Notes under the pieces: model-generated | The model's database searches: none | Seen by the model: the letters and a program-made list of their open reading frames with translations, nothing else | Told to the model about the DNA's origin: nothing | Program-made: the position numbers and the translations under genes | In this document: positions 1 through 9,100 of the stretch, in pieces | Position numbering within the stretch: position 1 is the first letter of the stretch | Layout of the letters: each line of letters begins with the position of its first letter | Assembly: GCF_025753855.1 (NCBI RefSeq) | Contig: NZ_JAOWPT010000018.1 | Span: forward strand, 1 to 64,000 | Source of the DNA: Mesorhizobium sp. ZC-5 | GTDB lineage: Bacteria > Pseudomonadota > Alphaproteobacteria > Rhizobiales > Rhizobiaceae | Reading direction: 5' to 3' | Length of the DNA stretch: 64,000 bases

Positions 1-434
1 TCATAGGCGACATGCACGACCGGGTGGTTCTCCTTCTTGAACAGGCCGCTCCCGGCGCCAAGCGGGTGCTTCCAGCTTGCCCCCTGGACGAAGTCCCACC
101 ATTCGGTCGGGTTCCTGAGATCGACGGGGCCGGAAGCCTTCTGGAAGACCAGCGAGCCGGCAAAGAGCATATGCGGAAGCGCGCCAGGATAATCCTTCGC
201 ATCCGGCACCCGCTCGGCGACCGTCACATAGCCGGTCGCCTTGACGAACGCCTTGAACTGGCGATTGGTGACCGGCGTCCTGTCGATGAAGAACCCGTCG
301 ACCTTCACGCTGTGGGCGGGAGCTTCTTCCTTGTAGTGATCGTCGGAGCCCATGCGGAAGGTTCCACCCGGAACGAACAGCATGCCGGGAGGACAGGCAG
401 TTGTCGTTTCAGCTCGGGTTTCGGCGACATTCAT
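1..434 (-). CDS. Formylglycine-generating enzyme / SUMF1-family protein, 3' end outside window
   Basis: Only the first ~145 residues lie in the window; the frame stays open to the left edge. After a short N-terminus (MNVAETRAETTTACPPG) comes the hallmark start of the FGE-sulfatase fold, MLFVPGGTFRMGSDDH, followed by EEAPAHSVKVDGFFIDRTPVTNRQ split over about residues 35-55, and later a WWDFVQGASWKHPLG segment. Family members oxidise a sulfatase cysteine to formylglycine or act as related C-type-lectin-like enzymes; the catalytic cysteines would be beyond the edge, so activity cannot be judged. The start codon follows the DUF2950 stop by one base, implying translational coupling in a DUF3300-DUF2950-FGE operon. 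The family call is firm; the substrate is unknown. Confidence 0.8.
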   Translation of the reverse strand, partial: MNVAETRAETTTACPPGMLFVPGGTFRMGSDDHYKEEAPAHSVKVDGFFIDRTPVTNRQFKAFVKATGYVTVAERVPDAKDYPGALPHMLFAGSLVFQKASGPVDLRNPTEWWDFVQGASWKHPLGAGSGLFKKENHPVVHVAY

Positions 435-435
435 C

Positions 436-1386
436 TCATTCGCCCGGATCGTTGACGACGATCCAGCCGTCGTCGGGATCGAAACTGTTTATCTTTGCCG
501 CGAGTTCAGCCGAGTCCGCGCCCAGGTCCTTTTCGTAAACGGTGCCGTACTGGTTCACCATGAAGGTCATGATGCCGGTACGGTCGTATTTGGCTGGCGT
601 GGCGATCAGTCCGAAGCCGCCGATCATATTGCCGTTGATGACGTAGTCGTACTTGCCGCCCGCTACATTCTCGCCCTGCCCCATCAACGGCCGGTATCGA
701 TAGCCGAAATACCCGTCCTCCGCCGCCGTGGACAGTTCGGCCTGGCTGATGAGCGATCCGACCGGACTTTCCGGAACCCCGTCACCGGCTTCCCAATACA
801 GCCCGTCATAGGCTTCGGGCGAACTGATCAGCTTTTGCGCATACTCTCCGACGCCGTCTTCGTCCCAGTCGGTCTCCCGATATTGCTCCTGGGCATCGAC
901 ATAGCCGCGCATGTTGGCAACCGCGGCCAACTCATTCTCGCCTATGCGCCGGTTGATGACTTCTTCAAGCCCGGCGATCGTATCAAAACTCCATTTGCCG
1001 TCTACATTCACGGCTGGAAACGGAAACGGCCAAAGCTCATCGCCGAGGACTAGTGTCCTGAGATCAGGATAGGTTTCCTTGACCACAATCGACTCTGTTG
1101 CGGCTTCCTTGATTCTGGCGAAGCTCTCTTCGATCTCCTTGGATTTCATGATCTCGGCAGGGGCAAGGCCCAGAAGCGATGCCACCGCCGCCTTGTCATC
1201 CGCGGCGAGGTTTTTGCGAAAGGTTTCGGTGAGTTCCTCGACCGTTGCGAAAGTGGGCGGCGCCTCGCCGACAAAGGAATCGAAATCCTTCACCGTGCTG
1301 GGTTCTGTTTCCTGCGTGCTTCCGGCCGAAAGCGCGGGAACACCGAGCAATAGGGCGAGAGTTGCTGTGATGAGGTGCTGTTTCAT
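436..1386 (-). CDS. DUF2950 family secreted protein
   Basis: 316 residues. The start chosen (MKQHLITATLALLLG) sits behind an AGGA ribosome site and opens a signal peptide cleaved near VPALSAGS; a longer in-frame start is possible but would bury the signal. The body matches DUF2950 as I know it: an N-terminal helical part, then a FGYRYRPLMGQG segment and a C-terminal IMTFMVNQYGTVYEKDLG / DDGWIVV ending. Function is unknown. DUF2950 genes commonly lie directly after DUF3300 genes, exactly as here, with a 46-bp gap. Probably periplasmic and working with its two operon partners. Confidence 0.8.
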   Translation of the reverse strand: MKQHLITATLALLLGVPALSAGSTQETEPSTVKDFDSFVGEAPPTFATVEELTETFRKNLAADDKAAVASLLGLAPAEIMKSKEIEESFARIKEAATESIVVKETYPDLRTLVLGDELWPFPFPAVNVDGKWSFDTIAGLEEVINRRIGENELAAVANMRGYVDAQEQYRETDWDEDGVGEYAQKLISSPEAYDGLYWEAGDGVPESPVGSLISQAELSTAAEDGYFGYRYRPLMGQGENVAGGKYDYVINGNMIGGFGLIATPAKYDRTGIMTFMVNQYGTVYEKDLGADSAELAAKINSFDPDDGWIVVNDPGE

Positions 1387-1432
1387 GTTGGTGTTCCTGC
1401 AAGGTGCACAAGGAGCGGCGATGCCTCGCGTG

Positions 1433-2857
1433 TTATCGGCGCCGTCCGCCCCCACCTCGATGCATCTGGCGCCCGCCTCCACCCCGGTTCACCTGGCGCT
1501 GTCCACCGCCCCGGCTGTATGCGCCGCGGTTTGAATGGTTGGCAGCAACCCGGCCCGGACGGGGGTTGCCTATCGCCGACGGGGTTCTAGGCCTGTTGTC
1601 AGCACGTGCAGCCGGCCGCGGACGGTCCACCCTCTTTTGGGCGACCCTCTGGGCGGCAGGCTTGCTGACGGCCGGTTTGGCCTTCTTGAGTTGCTGGCCG
1701 ATCTGCTTGGCGTCGGCCTGCCGCGTTCCCGGCTTCGGCAGCTTGGCTTGCGGGTTGTTCTTCAGTCCTTCGGCAACGTTTTTGCGGACGTCCTTACCCT
1801 TGAGGTCGTGGGCACGAGCCTGGAGCTTGGCCGATTCAGTGCGGTTCCCCGGCGTCCGATCCTTGGCCTTGCGGGCAATGTTGTTGAAATCCTTGCTCTG
1901 GAGGTTCTGCTTGAGCTTGTCGTGGTCGAAATTCGTGTTGCGCAGGTCGATCTTCGAGCGGTCTATGTTCTTGAAATCGAGGTTGTTCAGCTTGTTAATG
2001 TCGATGTTGTTCACATCGATCTTGTTGAAATCGAAATCAACGCGGTCGCCGATATCGACATCTATGTCGACGTCGCCTCCCCAGGTGCCCCATCGATCCC
2101 AGTCGACCACCGCCCCGAATGCCGCTCCGGTGACGAAGCCCGCCCAATAGGGCGCTGTCGGATAGTAATAAGAGGGAAAAGGCTCGTAGACGATAGGAGG
2201 TCCCGAAACCACGTAACCGGGTTCATAGAGCATTTCCGGCGGATAAGTGGGGACGTAGACGGTCTGCGGATCGGCCGACCTGATCACGACATTGTCGCCT
2301 TCGTTGACCACCTGAACCTTGTCGTCGGACTTCAGCACGCCTTTTGCAGAGGCTTCGTCTCGCAACTGCTGGATCGCCACAAGCAGATCCTTCTGCTGAT
2401 TGGCCGCAGCGTCGCCCAACTGCTGCGTCCATTCGAGATCGTCGTTCATCATCTTCACGACGGAGGGATAGTTGAGCAGCGAAATGACGCTGCCGTCCCA
2501 CTTGTCGCTTGGCTCAAGATCGGCGGACGTCTTTTTCTGTTCGAGAAACCGTTCCGCCTGAACGACCTGCAGCGGGTAGAGCGACGCTGAGACGACAAGG
2601 GCGACAAGATCGTCCGGATAGAGCGCGATGCGCGCCGTCAGGATTTTGAGCTCATCGAGGGTGAGGGGCGCAGCTTCCTCGGCATCCGCCGTTGGCCGCG
2701 GAGTGGGCGTCTGGGCATAGGCTGGAGGGCTTGCCGCGAGCAGTACGGCAAACACCGCCATGGCGGCCGTAACGAACAGGATGGTTTTCAGGCCGCGATG
2801 GCTCTCGCCGGGAAGGACCAATGGAGAGAAGGCCATCCCGTTCTTCATCCTGGACAT
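1433..2857 (-). CDS. DUF3300 domain protein with low-complexity basic C-terminus
   Basis: 474 residues. N-terminal membrane anchor or signal (about residues 24-48, ending AASPPAYAQ). DUF3300 occupies about residues 65-245: ILTARIALYPDDLVALV, ASLYPLQVVQAERFLEQ, NYPSVVKMMNDDLEWTQQLG, and a VYVPTYPPEMLYEP segment. Then comes an aspartate/asparagine-rich stretch with a degenerate five-residue periodicity (KIDVNN-IDINK-LNNLDFKN-IDRSKIDL), followed by a strongly basic tail ending in repeated RGGGG. Function unknown; the tail suggests binding to polyanions or the cell envelope (inference). First gene of the operon, with a GGGAGAGAG ribosome site. Confidence 0.82.
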   Translation of the reverse strand: MSRMKNGMAFSPLVLPGESHRGLKTILFVTAAMAVFAVLLAASPPAYAQTPTPRPTADAEEAAPLTLDELKILTARIALYPDDLVALVVSASLYPLQVVQAERFLEQKKTSADLEPSDKWDGSVISLLNYPSVVKMMNDDLEWTQQLGDAAANQQKDLLVAIQQLRDEASAKGVLKSDDKVQVVNEGDNVVIRSADPQTVYVPTYPPEMLYEPGYVVSGPPIVYEPFPSYYYPTAPYWAGFVTGAAFGAVVDWDRWGTWGGDVDIDVDIGDRVDFDFNKIDVNNIDINKLNNLDFKNIDRSKIDLRNTNFDHDKLKQNLQSKDFNNIARKAKDRTPGNRTESAKLQARAHDLKGKDVRKNVAEGLKNNPQAKLPKPGTRQADAKQIGQQLKKAKPAVSKPAAQRVAQKRVDRPRPAARADNRPRTPSAIGNPRPGRVAANHSNRGAYSRGGGQRQVNRGGGGRQMHRGGGGRRR

Positions 2858-2981
2858 CTCTCTCTCCCTGACAGGCTAGGCACACTGAATGCGACGTTCA
2901 GGGAACGTTAATTGCTCGTCGAACATACGACTATGCAGTCTGTGCCAACCTTACTAAGATGAAGTCCGCAGAGTTGGCCCG

Positions 2982-4049
2982 ATGAGTTCTGTCGTGACCC
3001 AAACTATCCGGCACCCATCCCAAGAAAAGAAATGGCCAGAATCGAGATTCTGCAGTCCAGAACCAAGTCGGCCGAACAACTCGACACGCCAGGCCGGCCT
3101 GAATATCCAATCGCGCGAGATTCGAGGTGTCGATGACCTTAGAGAGGCGGTGCGCGGGGCGAATCTGTCCATCGTCCAACTGACGCCCGGCAAGTTGCAC
3201 GGGCATCTGCTTCACGCGCAAGTTGGCAACCTTGTCCTGAGCACGGGCGACTTCGGCTCGGCAATCCGGGCACGCGGAGTGATGAGCCCCGAAATGGTGA
3301 CTATCGGCATGATGCTGGAGAGCGGCGGCGAGGTCGCCCAATGGGATTATGACGTGGTGCCCGGCGACATCGTCGTGTTTCCCAAGTCAGTGGAGCAGGA
3401 AGGGCGTTTTACCGGTTACTCCAGCTATGCGACGATTACGCTGAGCGAGGAGGACCTTGCTGAACATATGACCGGGGAAGGTGAACTGCAGGATCCGCGT
3501 TTCTGGACAAAAATCGACAGGTTCCGCACGCTGCCGTCCCGTCGCAATTCGAGCCGTCGCGCGATTGCGGAGAGGATAGCCCAGTTGCGCTGTGGTGCCG
3601 CCCCGCAGTCAGCCGCTGGAATGGAATTTTTCCGGCGGGCGCTGATTGAAGCCTTCTGCTCCGGCATCGTCGATGAAACCAGCCAGGAATCCGGGGAAGC
3701 GCATTACAACAGCGCCAAACTGATCCGAAAGGTGGAAGATTACGCGGACGGATTGAGTTCGGACCGGCCCCTGCACATCTCAGAATTGTGCTCGACGTTG
3801 AACGTGTCGCGCCGTTCGCTCCATCGTGCCTTTCACGATGCGATGGGTATCGGGCCTGTCGCATATTTGAGGTTTCGACGGCTGTCGGCAGTCCATCACG
3901 CCCTGATGACCCTCGACCCGAAAGACGTGAACATCACACAGATCGCGATCGATCACGGCTTTGCCGACCTTGGACGATTTTCGGGCTATTTCCGACAGAT
4001 GTTCCAGGAAAGCCCGTCTCAATTCCGCAGGCGAGCCGCTGTATCATAA
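2982..4049 (+). CDS. AraC-family transcriptional regulator
   Basis: 355 residues. The C-terminal ~95 residues form the two-HTH AraC domain: first helix-turn-helix around LHISELCSTLNVSRRSLHRA, the second ending with ITQIAIDHGFADLGRFSGYF and the typical QESPSQFRRR close. The N-terminal ~200 residues resemble the cupin-like sensor of AraC regulators that have an FPKSVEQEG-type strand; no ligand can be named. Divergent from the DUF3300 operon with about 120 bp between the two starts, so it may control that operon or itself. Start taken at the first ATG; a shorter start would also leave the domain intact. Confidence 0.85.
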   Translation: MSSVVTQTIRHPSQEKKWPESRFCSPEPSRPNNSTRQAGLNIQSREIRGVDDLREAVRGANLSIVQLTPGKLHGHLLHAQVGNLVLSTGDFGSAIRARGVMSPEMVTIGMMLESGGEVAQWDYDVVPGDIVVFPKSVEQEGRFTGYSSYATITLSEEDLAEHMTGEGELQDPRFWTKIDRFRTLPSRRNSSRRAIAERIAQLRCGAAPQSAAGMEFFRRALIEAFCSGIVDETSQESGEAHYNSAKLIRKVEDYADGLSSDRPLHISELCSTLNVSRRSLHRAFHDAMGIGPVAYLRFRRLSAVHHALMTLDPKDVNITQIAIDHGFADLGRFSGYFRQMFQESPSQFRRRAAVS

Positions 4050-4180
4050 ACGTCCGCCTTGGGGGCAACCGGACTACCACTCTGGCGCCTCGGCCGGATT
4101 TCCGTCAAAAGCGATGCGTGAATCCCTGCATTGTCCGGCCATTGCCACGCGATGACCGAAGTCTTTGCATCAACGACGGA

Positions 4181-5143
4181 ATGGAAACAGTGATCGACTG
4201 GCTGCTGGTTGCCCGGTCCAACAATTACGGGCTGACGCGCGACGCGGAAATTCTCGCCGAGGCAATCGCCGCTTCCGGCCGCACCAGCGCGTTTTCCGAA
4301 ACGCGCCAGCGCGGTCTCCTGGAGCAGCTTTTCCGCCGCAAGCGTGCCGCACATATCCTGCACATTGAGCGTGTGTTTCCACGCTGGTTTTCGGCCGCCG
4401 GGCAGAACTGGCTCATTCCCAACCAGGAGCGTTTCCCGCATCGCCACCTCAAGCGGTTGCGTCGGATCGACCGGGTGCTTGCCAAGACACGGCATGCCGA
4501 AGAGATATTCGCCGCCCTCGGCCCGCCGGTTTCCTATCTCGGCTTCACCTCGGAGGACCGCTTCGACGAGACCGTCGAAAAGAACTGGAGCCGTTTCTTC
4601 CATTTGGCGGGCGGCAGCACGCTGAAAGGCACCGAGGACGTGCTGGCGCTATGGCAGGCTCATCCCGAATGGCCCGAACTCGTGTTGGTCCAGAAAAAAG
4701 CGAACGCTCCCACGCAGGTTCCGGAAAATGTCACGCTGATTTCGGGGTTCATCGACGATGCCCAACTGCGCCGGTTGCAGAACGAGTGCGGCATTCACCT
4801 TTGCCCGTCACGGTCGGAAGGCTGGGGCCACCACATCCTGGAAGCGATGTCGGCGGCTTGCGTGGCCGTCGTCACCGACGCCGCACCGATGAACGAGCAT
4901 CTCGATGCTCAGTGCGGCGTTCTGGTTGCCGCGACCCGAGAGGAACCCCGGCATCTCGGTACCAATTATTTTGTCGACCGGGCAGCACTGAAGCAGTCGA
5001 TCGATCGGCTGATTTCGATGCCTGACGAGGAGAAAGCGACGATCGGTCAGGCGGCGCGCGACCGCTTTCAGGCGATCGACCGCAATTTTCACGAGCGTGC
5101 GCGGGCGATCTTCGGCGCGGCCGACCAAGGCGGCCAGCGGTGA
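4181..5143 (+). CDS. Glycosyltransferase family 1-like (GT-B) protein
   Basis: 320 residues. The C-terminal half has the donor-binding signature of GT4-type enzymes: a GGSTLKGTEDVLALW stretch, VTLISGFIDDAQL, then HLCPSRSEGWGHHILEAMS with the E-x7-E-like region, and AAPMNEHL. The N-terminal part is short and lacks an obvious signal or membrane segment, so it is cytosolic. The acceptor sugar or protein is unknown. The frame is open far upstream, but protein-like sequence begins at METVIDWLLVARSNNYG; a GTG three codons later is an alternative. Its stop overlaps the GTG start of the next gene (GTGA), so the two are translationally coupled although their functions look unrelated. Confidence 0.75.
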   Translation: METVIDWLLVARSNNYGLTRDAEILAEAIAASGRTSAFSETRQRGLLEQLFRRKRAAHILHIERVFPRWFSAAGQNWLIPNQERFPHRHLKRLRRIDRVLAKTRHAEEIFAALGPPVSYLGFTSEDRFDETVEKNWSRFFHLAGGSTLKGTEDVLALWQAHPEWPELVLVQKKANAPTQVPENVTLISGFIDDAQLRRLQNECGIHLCPSRSEGWGHHILEAMSAACVAVVTDAAPMNEHLDAQCGVLVAATREEPRHLGTNYFVDRAALKQSIDRLISMPDEEKATIGQAARDRFQAIDRNFHERARAIFGAADQGGQR

Positions 5144-5535
5144 CCCGCATCAACTGCATTCCGCCCGCGGAACTCAGCGGGCCACATCTGGTGGCGGAAT
5201 ACCGGGAACTGCCTCGGGTCTTCGCACTGGTCCGAGCCGCCGTCCTCCGCGGCGAAAACCCCGCCGATCCCCGCAATCCGACCTGCTACACGCTCGGCCC
5301 CGGGCATATCCGCTTTTTCTACTGCCGCCTCGGCTACCTCGCGAAACGGCAGGCGAGCCTGGTGCGGGAGATGCTGGCGCGCGGCTACCGACCGAGCTTT
5401 GCCGAGACCGCCCAACTCATGGAAGGCATCCCCGTTGAATGGTGCGGCGACTGGGAGCCCACCGCGGAAGCCATCGCCGCAAACCGGGCACGCATTGCCG
5501 AACGCCTTTTCCGGCAGCAACCCCCGCAAGATTGA
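5140..5535 (+). CDS. Pyrimidine dimer DNA glycosylase (T4 endonuclease V-like)
   Basis: 131 residues, aligning end to end with the phage T4 DenV family as I remember it: N-terminus MTRIN, AEYRELPRVF, a LGPGHIRFFYCRLGYLAKRQ segment and a C-terminal AIAANRARIAERL. Residues known to matter in T4 endonuclease V are kept at the same positions: Thr2 (its alpha-amino group is the nucleophile after Met removal), Arg3, Glu23 (catalytic), Arg22 and Arg26. It should cut UV-induced cyclobutane dimers by glycosylase/AP-lyase chemistry in the cytosol. GTG start overlapping the preceding stop. The C-terminal aromatic tail of the phage enzyme is missing or diverged. Confidence 0.9.
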   Translation: MTRINCIPPAELSGPHLVAEYRELPRVFALVRAAVLRGENPADPRNPTCYTLGPGHIRFFYCRLGYLAKRQASLVREMLARGYRPSFAETAQLMEGIPVEWCGDWEPTAEAIAANRARIAERLFRQQPPQD

Positions 5536-5581
5536 CGAATCCGTGGATCTCGATTGAGCGGCCGGCTGTGACCTGCTGCCT

Positions 5582-8500
5582 TCAGCTCGCTTCCCGCAAC
5601 TGTTCGGCTTCCTGGAGATCGACCGACACCAGCTGGCTGACACCCTGCTCCGCCATGGTGACGCCGAACAGCCGGTTCATGCGCGCCATGGTGATCGGAT
5701 TGTGGGTGATGATGACGAACCGCGTTTCGGTTGTCTTGGCCATTTCGTCCATGAGATTGCAGAAGCGCTCGACATTATGGTCGTCGAGAGGCGCGTCGAC
5801 CTCGTCAAGCACGCAGATCGGTGCCGGGTTGGTCAGGAACACCGCGAAGATCAGAGCCATGGCGGTCAGCGCCTGCTCGCCGCCTGAGAGCAGCGTCATG
5901 GTCTGCGGCTTCTTGCCCGGCGGGCGGGCGAGGATTTCAAGCCCGGCTTCGAGCGGATCCTCCGATTCGACCAGTTGCAATTCGGCGGTGCCGCCGCCGA
6001 AGAGATGTGTGAACAGCCGCTGGAAGTGACCGTTGACCACATCGAAGGCCGCCAAAAGCCGCTCGCGCCCCTCGCGGTTCAGGCTCTGGATCGCCTGGCG
6101 GAGCTTGCGAATGGCCTCGATGATGTCCTCGCGCTCGGAAACGATCGTCTCGAGCCGTTCGGAGAGTTCCTTCTGCTCCTCTTCGGCACGCAGATTGACC
6201 GCGCCAAGCCGCTCGCGCTCGACCTTCAGCTTTTCAAGCTGTCGCTCTATTTCGCCCATGTCCGGCAGCGGGCTGTCGGCTTCGAGGCCTGTGTGGCGAA
6301 TGACCAGATGCGGCGGGGTATTCAGCGTTTCCTGGATGCGGGCCTCGACTTCCCTGCGCCGCTCGTCGGCGGCGGTCAGCCGCTCTTCGGATCGAACACG
6401 GCCTTCGCGGGATTCGGCAAGTGTCTGGATCGCGGCGGTCGCGGCCTTGTCAAGCACCGCCTGCCGGTTTTCGGCCTCCTGCAGGCGATCGGCAGCCGCC
6501 TTGCGCAGCGCTTCTGCCTCGGAAAGCTGCGACAGCAAGGCCCGGCGGCGCGTCTCGATCTCTTCGGGCGCATCGACCAGTGCCGCCTGTTCACGCGCCG
6601 CCTCGTCCCGCCGTTCGGCAAGCGATGCGATCTGCCTGTCGGCATTCTCGGCACGCACCGTCCAGCTCTTGCGCTCGGCGGCAATGGCCTCGAGCCGGCG
6701 CGCCCGCGCTTCCGCCTCGCGCTTCAAACCTTCATGGGCGGCCCGCGCGTCTGCCAGCATGGCGCGGTCGCGCGAAACGTCGCCCGACATGCGGTCGAGA
6801 CGCGACTGCAAGTCGCCAAGATCGGGTGCGGAGGCAAATTGCCTCTCGGCCACCTCGAAGGCAGCGCTCGCCTCCGTGTGGCTTTCGTCGACGCGGGTGC
6901 GCGCTTCCTGGAGCGCGGCGCGACGGCTCGAAAGCTCGCCAGACGCCTTTTCGGCGCGGGCCAGCGCATCGCGTGCTTCGCCGACCAGATGCTGCGCGTC
7001 GCGCCAGGCCTGACGCGCCAGCCGCTCTGCTTCGGTCGCCTGCTTGACTGCACTTTCAGCCGCTGCCAGCTTTTCCTCGGCCTGCCGCACCTTCAAGGTC
7101 GCGGCGACCGCATCGGCGTCGAGTTCAGCCAGTCTGTTCTTCTGGGCGAGGCGTTGCGCGGCCGGCGTCGGCGCGTCGGCACTCGCTGTAAAACCATCCC
7201 AGCGCCACAGCGCGCCATCGCGGCTGACCAGCCGCTGGCCGGGTTTCAGCAAAGCCTGCAGGCGCGCACCATCCGTCGCTTCGACGACACCCACCTGTTG
7301 CAGCCGCCGCGCTAGTTGACGCGGTGCATGCACGACTTCAATCAAAGGCCGCGCGCCGGCGGGCAGAGCCGGATCGCCGGCTTCAGGGGCAGTGTCGCCC
7401 CAATGCGCCGGTGCGCTGCGGTCGAGCGGGATGTCGAGATCTTCGCCAAGTGCGGCTCCGAGCGCAGTTTCGAAGCCGCGGTCGACCTTTATCTGCTCCA
7501 GAACGGCTGGAAACAACCCACCCGAGGTGGCGTTCAGGATCTTCGCCAGGGTGCGCGCTTCGGTTTCAATGCGCGCCAGTTCGGCCTTGGCCTCCTGCAG
7601 CGGCGAGCGCAGCGCCCCCTCGCGCTGGCGGGCTTCGGTGATCGTCTTCTCCGCCGCGACGGCACTGGCTTCAGCGGCTTCCGCAGCGGCTGTCGCCTGC
7701 TCGACGACGATACGCTTCTCGGCGGGATCGGCCAGGCCGCTGATCTTCGAGGCGATCTCGGCTGCTTCGCGGTCGATATCGGACAATTGGCGAACCAGGC
7801 GGTCGCGCCGTTCGGCAGTGTCGCGCATGGCGCGCTCGGCCTGGCTGCGGGCGGCGGAAGCCTCCGCGCGCTCGGCGGTCAGTGCAGAAAGTGCTGCTTC
7901 GCTCAAGGCCAACTTGGCGGAGGCCTCCTCGAAGGCGGCACGCGCGGTAATTTCGCGCTCGGCGGCGCCGGCATTGTCGGCGTTCAGCGCACCTTCTTCC
8001 GACGCCAGCCGCTGCAGCGTATCGGCATTGTCGCGCACCATCTGCTCTTCGCGGGCGATGTCGGCGTCGAACTGGGCAAGCCGCTTTTCGATCTCCGCCT
8101 GGCGGGCGCGGATGCGGCCGGCTTCTTCCTCGATCTGCGCGCGGGCGATGGAAAGGCGCTGGAAGGCAGCAGCCGACTGGGCTTCGGCATCGCGCAGTTC
8201 CGGCAGGCGGTGCGCGCCGATCGCCTGTTCCTTGGCCGCATTCATCTGCTCGCTGGCGCGTTCGCCGACAATTGCTGTCGCGGCGGCAAGCGCCGATTTG
8301 GCGTCAGCTTCCTGCGCCTTGGCCAAGGTCCAGCGCAAATGCAGCAGCGTCGCTTCCGCCTTGCGGATATCGGCTGAAAGGTTCTTGAAACGCGATGCCT
8401 GGCGCGCCTGGCGTTTCAGGCTGTCGATCTGTCCTTCGAGTTCGCCGACCACGTCGTCGAGACGTTCGAGGTTCTGTTCGGCGGCGCGCAAGCGAAGCTC

Positions 8501-9040
8501 GGCTTCGTGGCGGCGCGTGTGCAGGCCCGAAATGCCGGCTGCTTCTTCAAGGAGTGCACGGCGCGCCTGCGGCTTGGCCTGGATGAGTTCGCCGATGCGG
8601 CCCTGCCCCACCATCGAGGGCGAGCGTGCGCCGGTCGATTGGTCGGCAAAGAGAAGCTGCACGTCCTTGGCGCGCGCTTCCTTGCCGTTGATGCGGTAAA
8701 CCGAGCCTGCCTCGCGCTCGATGCGGCGCGACACCTGCAGCTCGTCGGCATCGTTGAATGCCGCCGGCGCCGTGCGGTCAAGATTGTCGAGGAACAGCGT
8801 CACTTCCGCCGTGTTGCGCGCCGGACGGGTCGCCGAACCCGAGAAGATCACGTCCTCCATGCCCGAAGCGCGCATGTTCTTGTACGAGCTTTCGCCCATC
8901 ACCCAGCGCAGGGCTTCGACCAGATTGGATTTGCCGCAGCCGTTCGGGCCAACGACGCCTGTCAGGCCGCGTTCGATGACGAACTCACCGGGTTCGACGA
9001 AAGACTTGAAACCAAGAAGGCGGAGGCGGGAGAATTTCAT
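5582..9040 (-). CDS. smc: Chromosome segregation protein SMC
   Basis: 1152 residues from the conserved start MKFSRLRLLGFKSF; a GTG six codons upstream is possible. Walker A is GPNGCGKSNL (about residues 32-41); long coiled coils rich in A, E, R and Q flank a hinge near the middle (PLIEVVHAP... region); the C-terminal head carries the LSGGEQALTAMALIFAVFL signature and Walker B ICVLDEVDAPLDDHN. SMC with ScpAB compacts and segregates the chromosome. It lies downstream of a DsbA-like gene and dciA on the same strand, an arrangement familiar from Rhizobiales. Confidence 0.97.
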   Translation of the reverse strand: MKFSRLRLLGFKSFVEPGEFVIERGLTGVVGPNGCGKSNLVEALRWVMGESSYKNMRASGMEDVIFSGSATRPARNTAEVTLFLDNLDRTAPAAFNDADELQVSRRIEREAGSVYRINGKEARAKDVQLLFADQSTGARSPSMVGQGRIGELIQAKPQARRALLEEAAGISGLHTRRHEAELRLRAAEQNLERLDDVVGELEGQIDSLKRQARQASRFKNLSADIRKAEATLLHLRWTLAKAQEADAKSALAAATAIVGERASEQMNAAKEQAIGAHRLPELRDAEAQSAAAFQRLSIARAQIEEEAGRIRARQAEIEKRLAQFDADIAREEQMVRDNADTLQRLASEEGALNADNAGAAEREITARAAFEEASAKLALSEAALSALTAERAEASAARSQAERAMRDTAERRDRLVRQLSDIDREAAEIASKISGLADPAEKRIVVEQATAAAEAAEASAVAAEKTITEARQREGALRSPLQEAKAELARIETEARTLAKILNATSGGLFPAVLEQIKVDRGFETALGAALGEDLDIPLDRSAPAHWGDTAPEAGDPALPAGARPLIEVVHAPRQLARRLQQVGVVEATDGARLQALLKPGQRLVSRDGALWRWDGFTASADAPTPAAQRLAQKNRLAELDADAVAATLKVRQAEEKLAAAESAVKQATEAERLARQAWRDAQHLVGEARDALARAEKASGELSSRRAALQEARTRVDESHTEASAAFEVAERQFASAPDLGDLQSRLDRMSGDVSRDRAMLADARAAHEGLKREAEARARRLEAIAAERKSWTVRAENADRQIASLAERRDEAAREQAALVDAPEEIETRRRALLSQLSEAEALRKAAADRLQEAENRQAVLDKAATAAIQTLAESREGRVRSEERLTAADERRREVEARIQETLNTPPHLVIRHTGLEADSPLPDMGEIERQLEKLKVERERLGAVNLRAEEEQKELSERLETIVSEREDIIEAIRKLRQAIQSLNREGRERLLAAFDVVNGHFQRLFTHLFGGGTAELQLVESEDPLEAGLEILARPPGKKPQTMTLLSGGEQALTAMALIFAVFLTNPAPICVLDEVDAPLDDHNVERFCNLMDEMAKTTETRFVIITHNPITMARMNRLFGVTMAEQGVSQLVSVDLQEAEQLREAS

Positions 9041-9100
9041 CCGCGCGGTCCCGCGCACACGGGCACATGCCCGCGCGGACGCTGCGGCTTGGCCGAAGCG

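Noticed and set aside
12-455. 147-codon plus-strand open frame at the left edge
   Set aside because: Lies antisense to the FGE-family gene, whose protein is clearly recognisable; the plus-strand translation has no family features.
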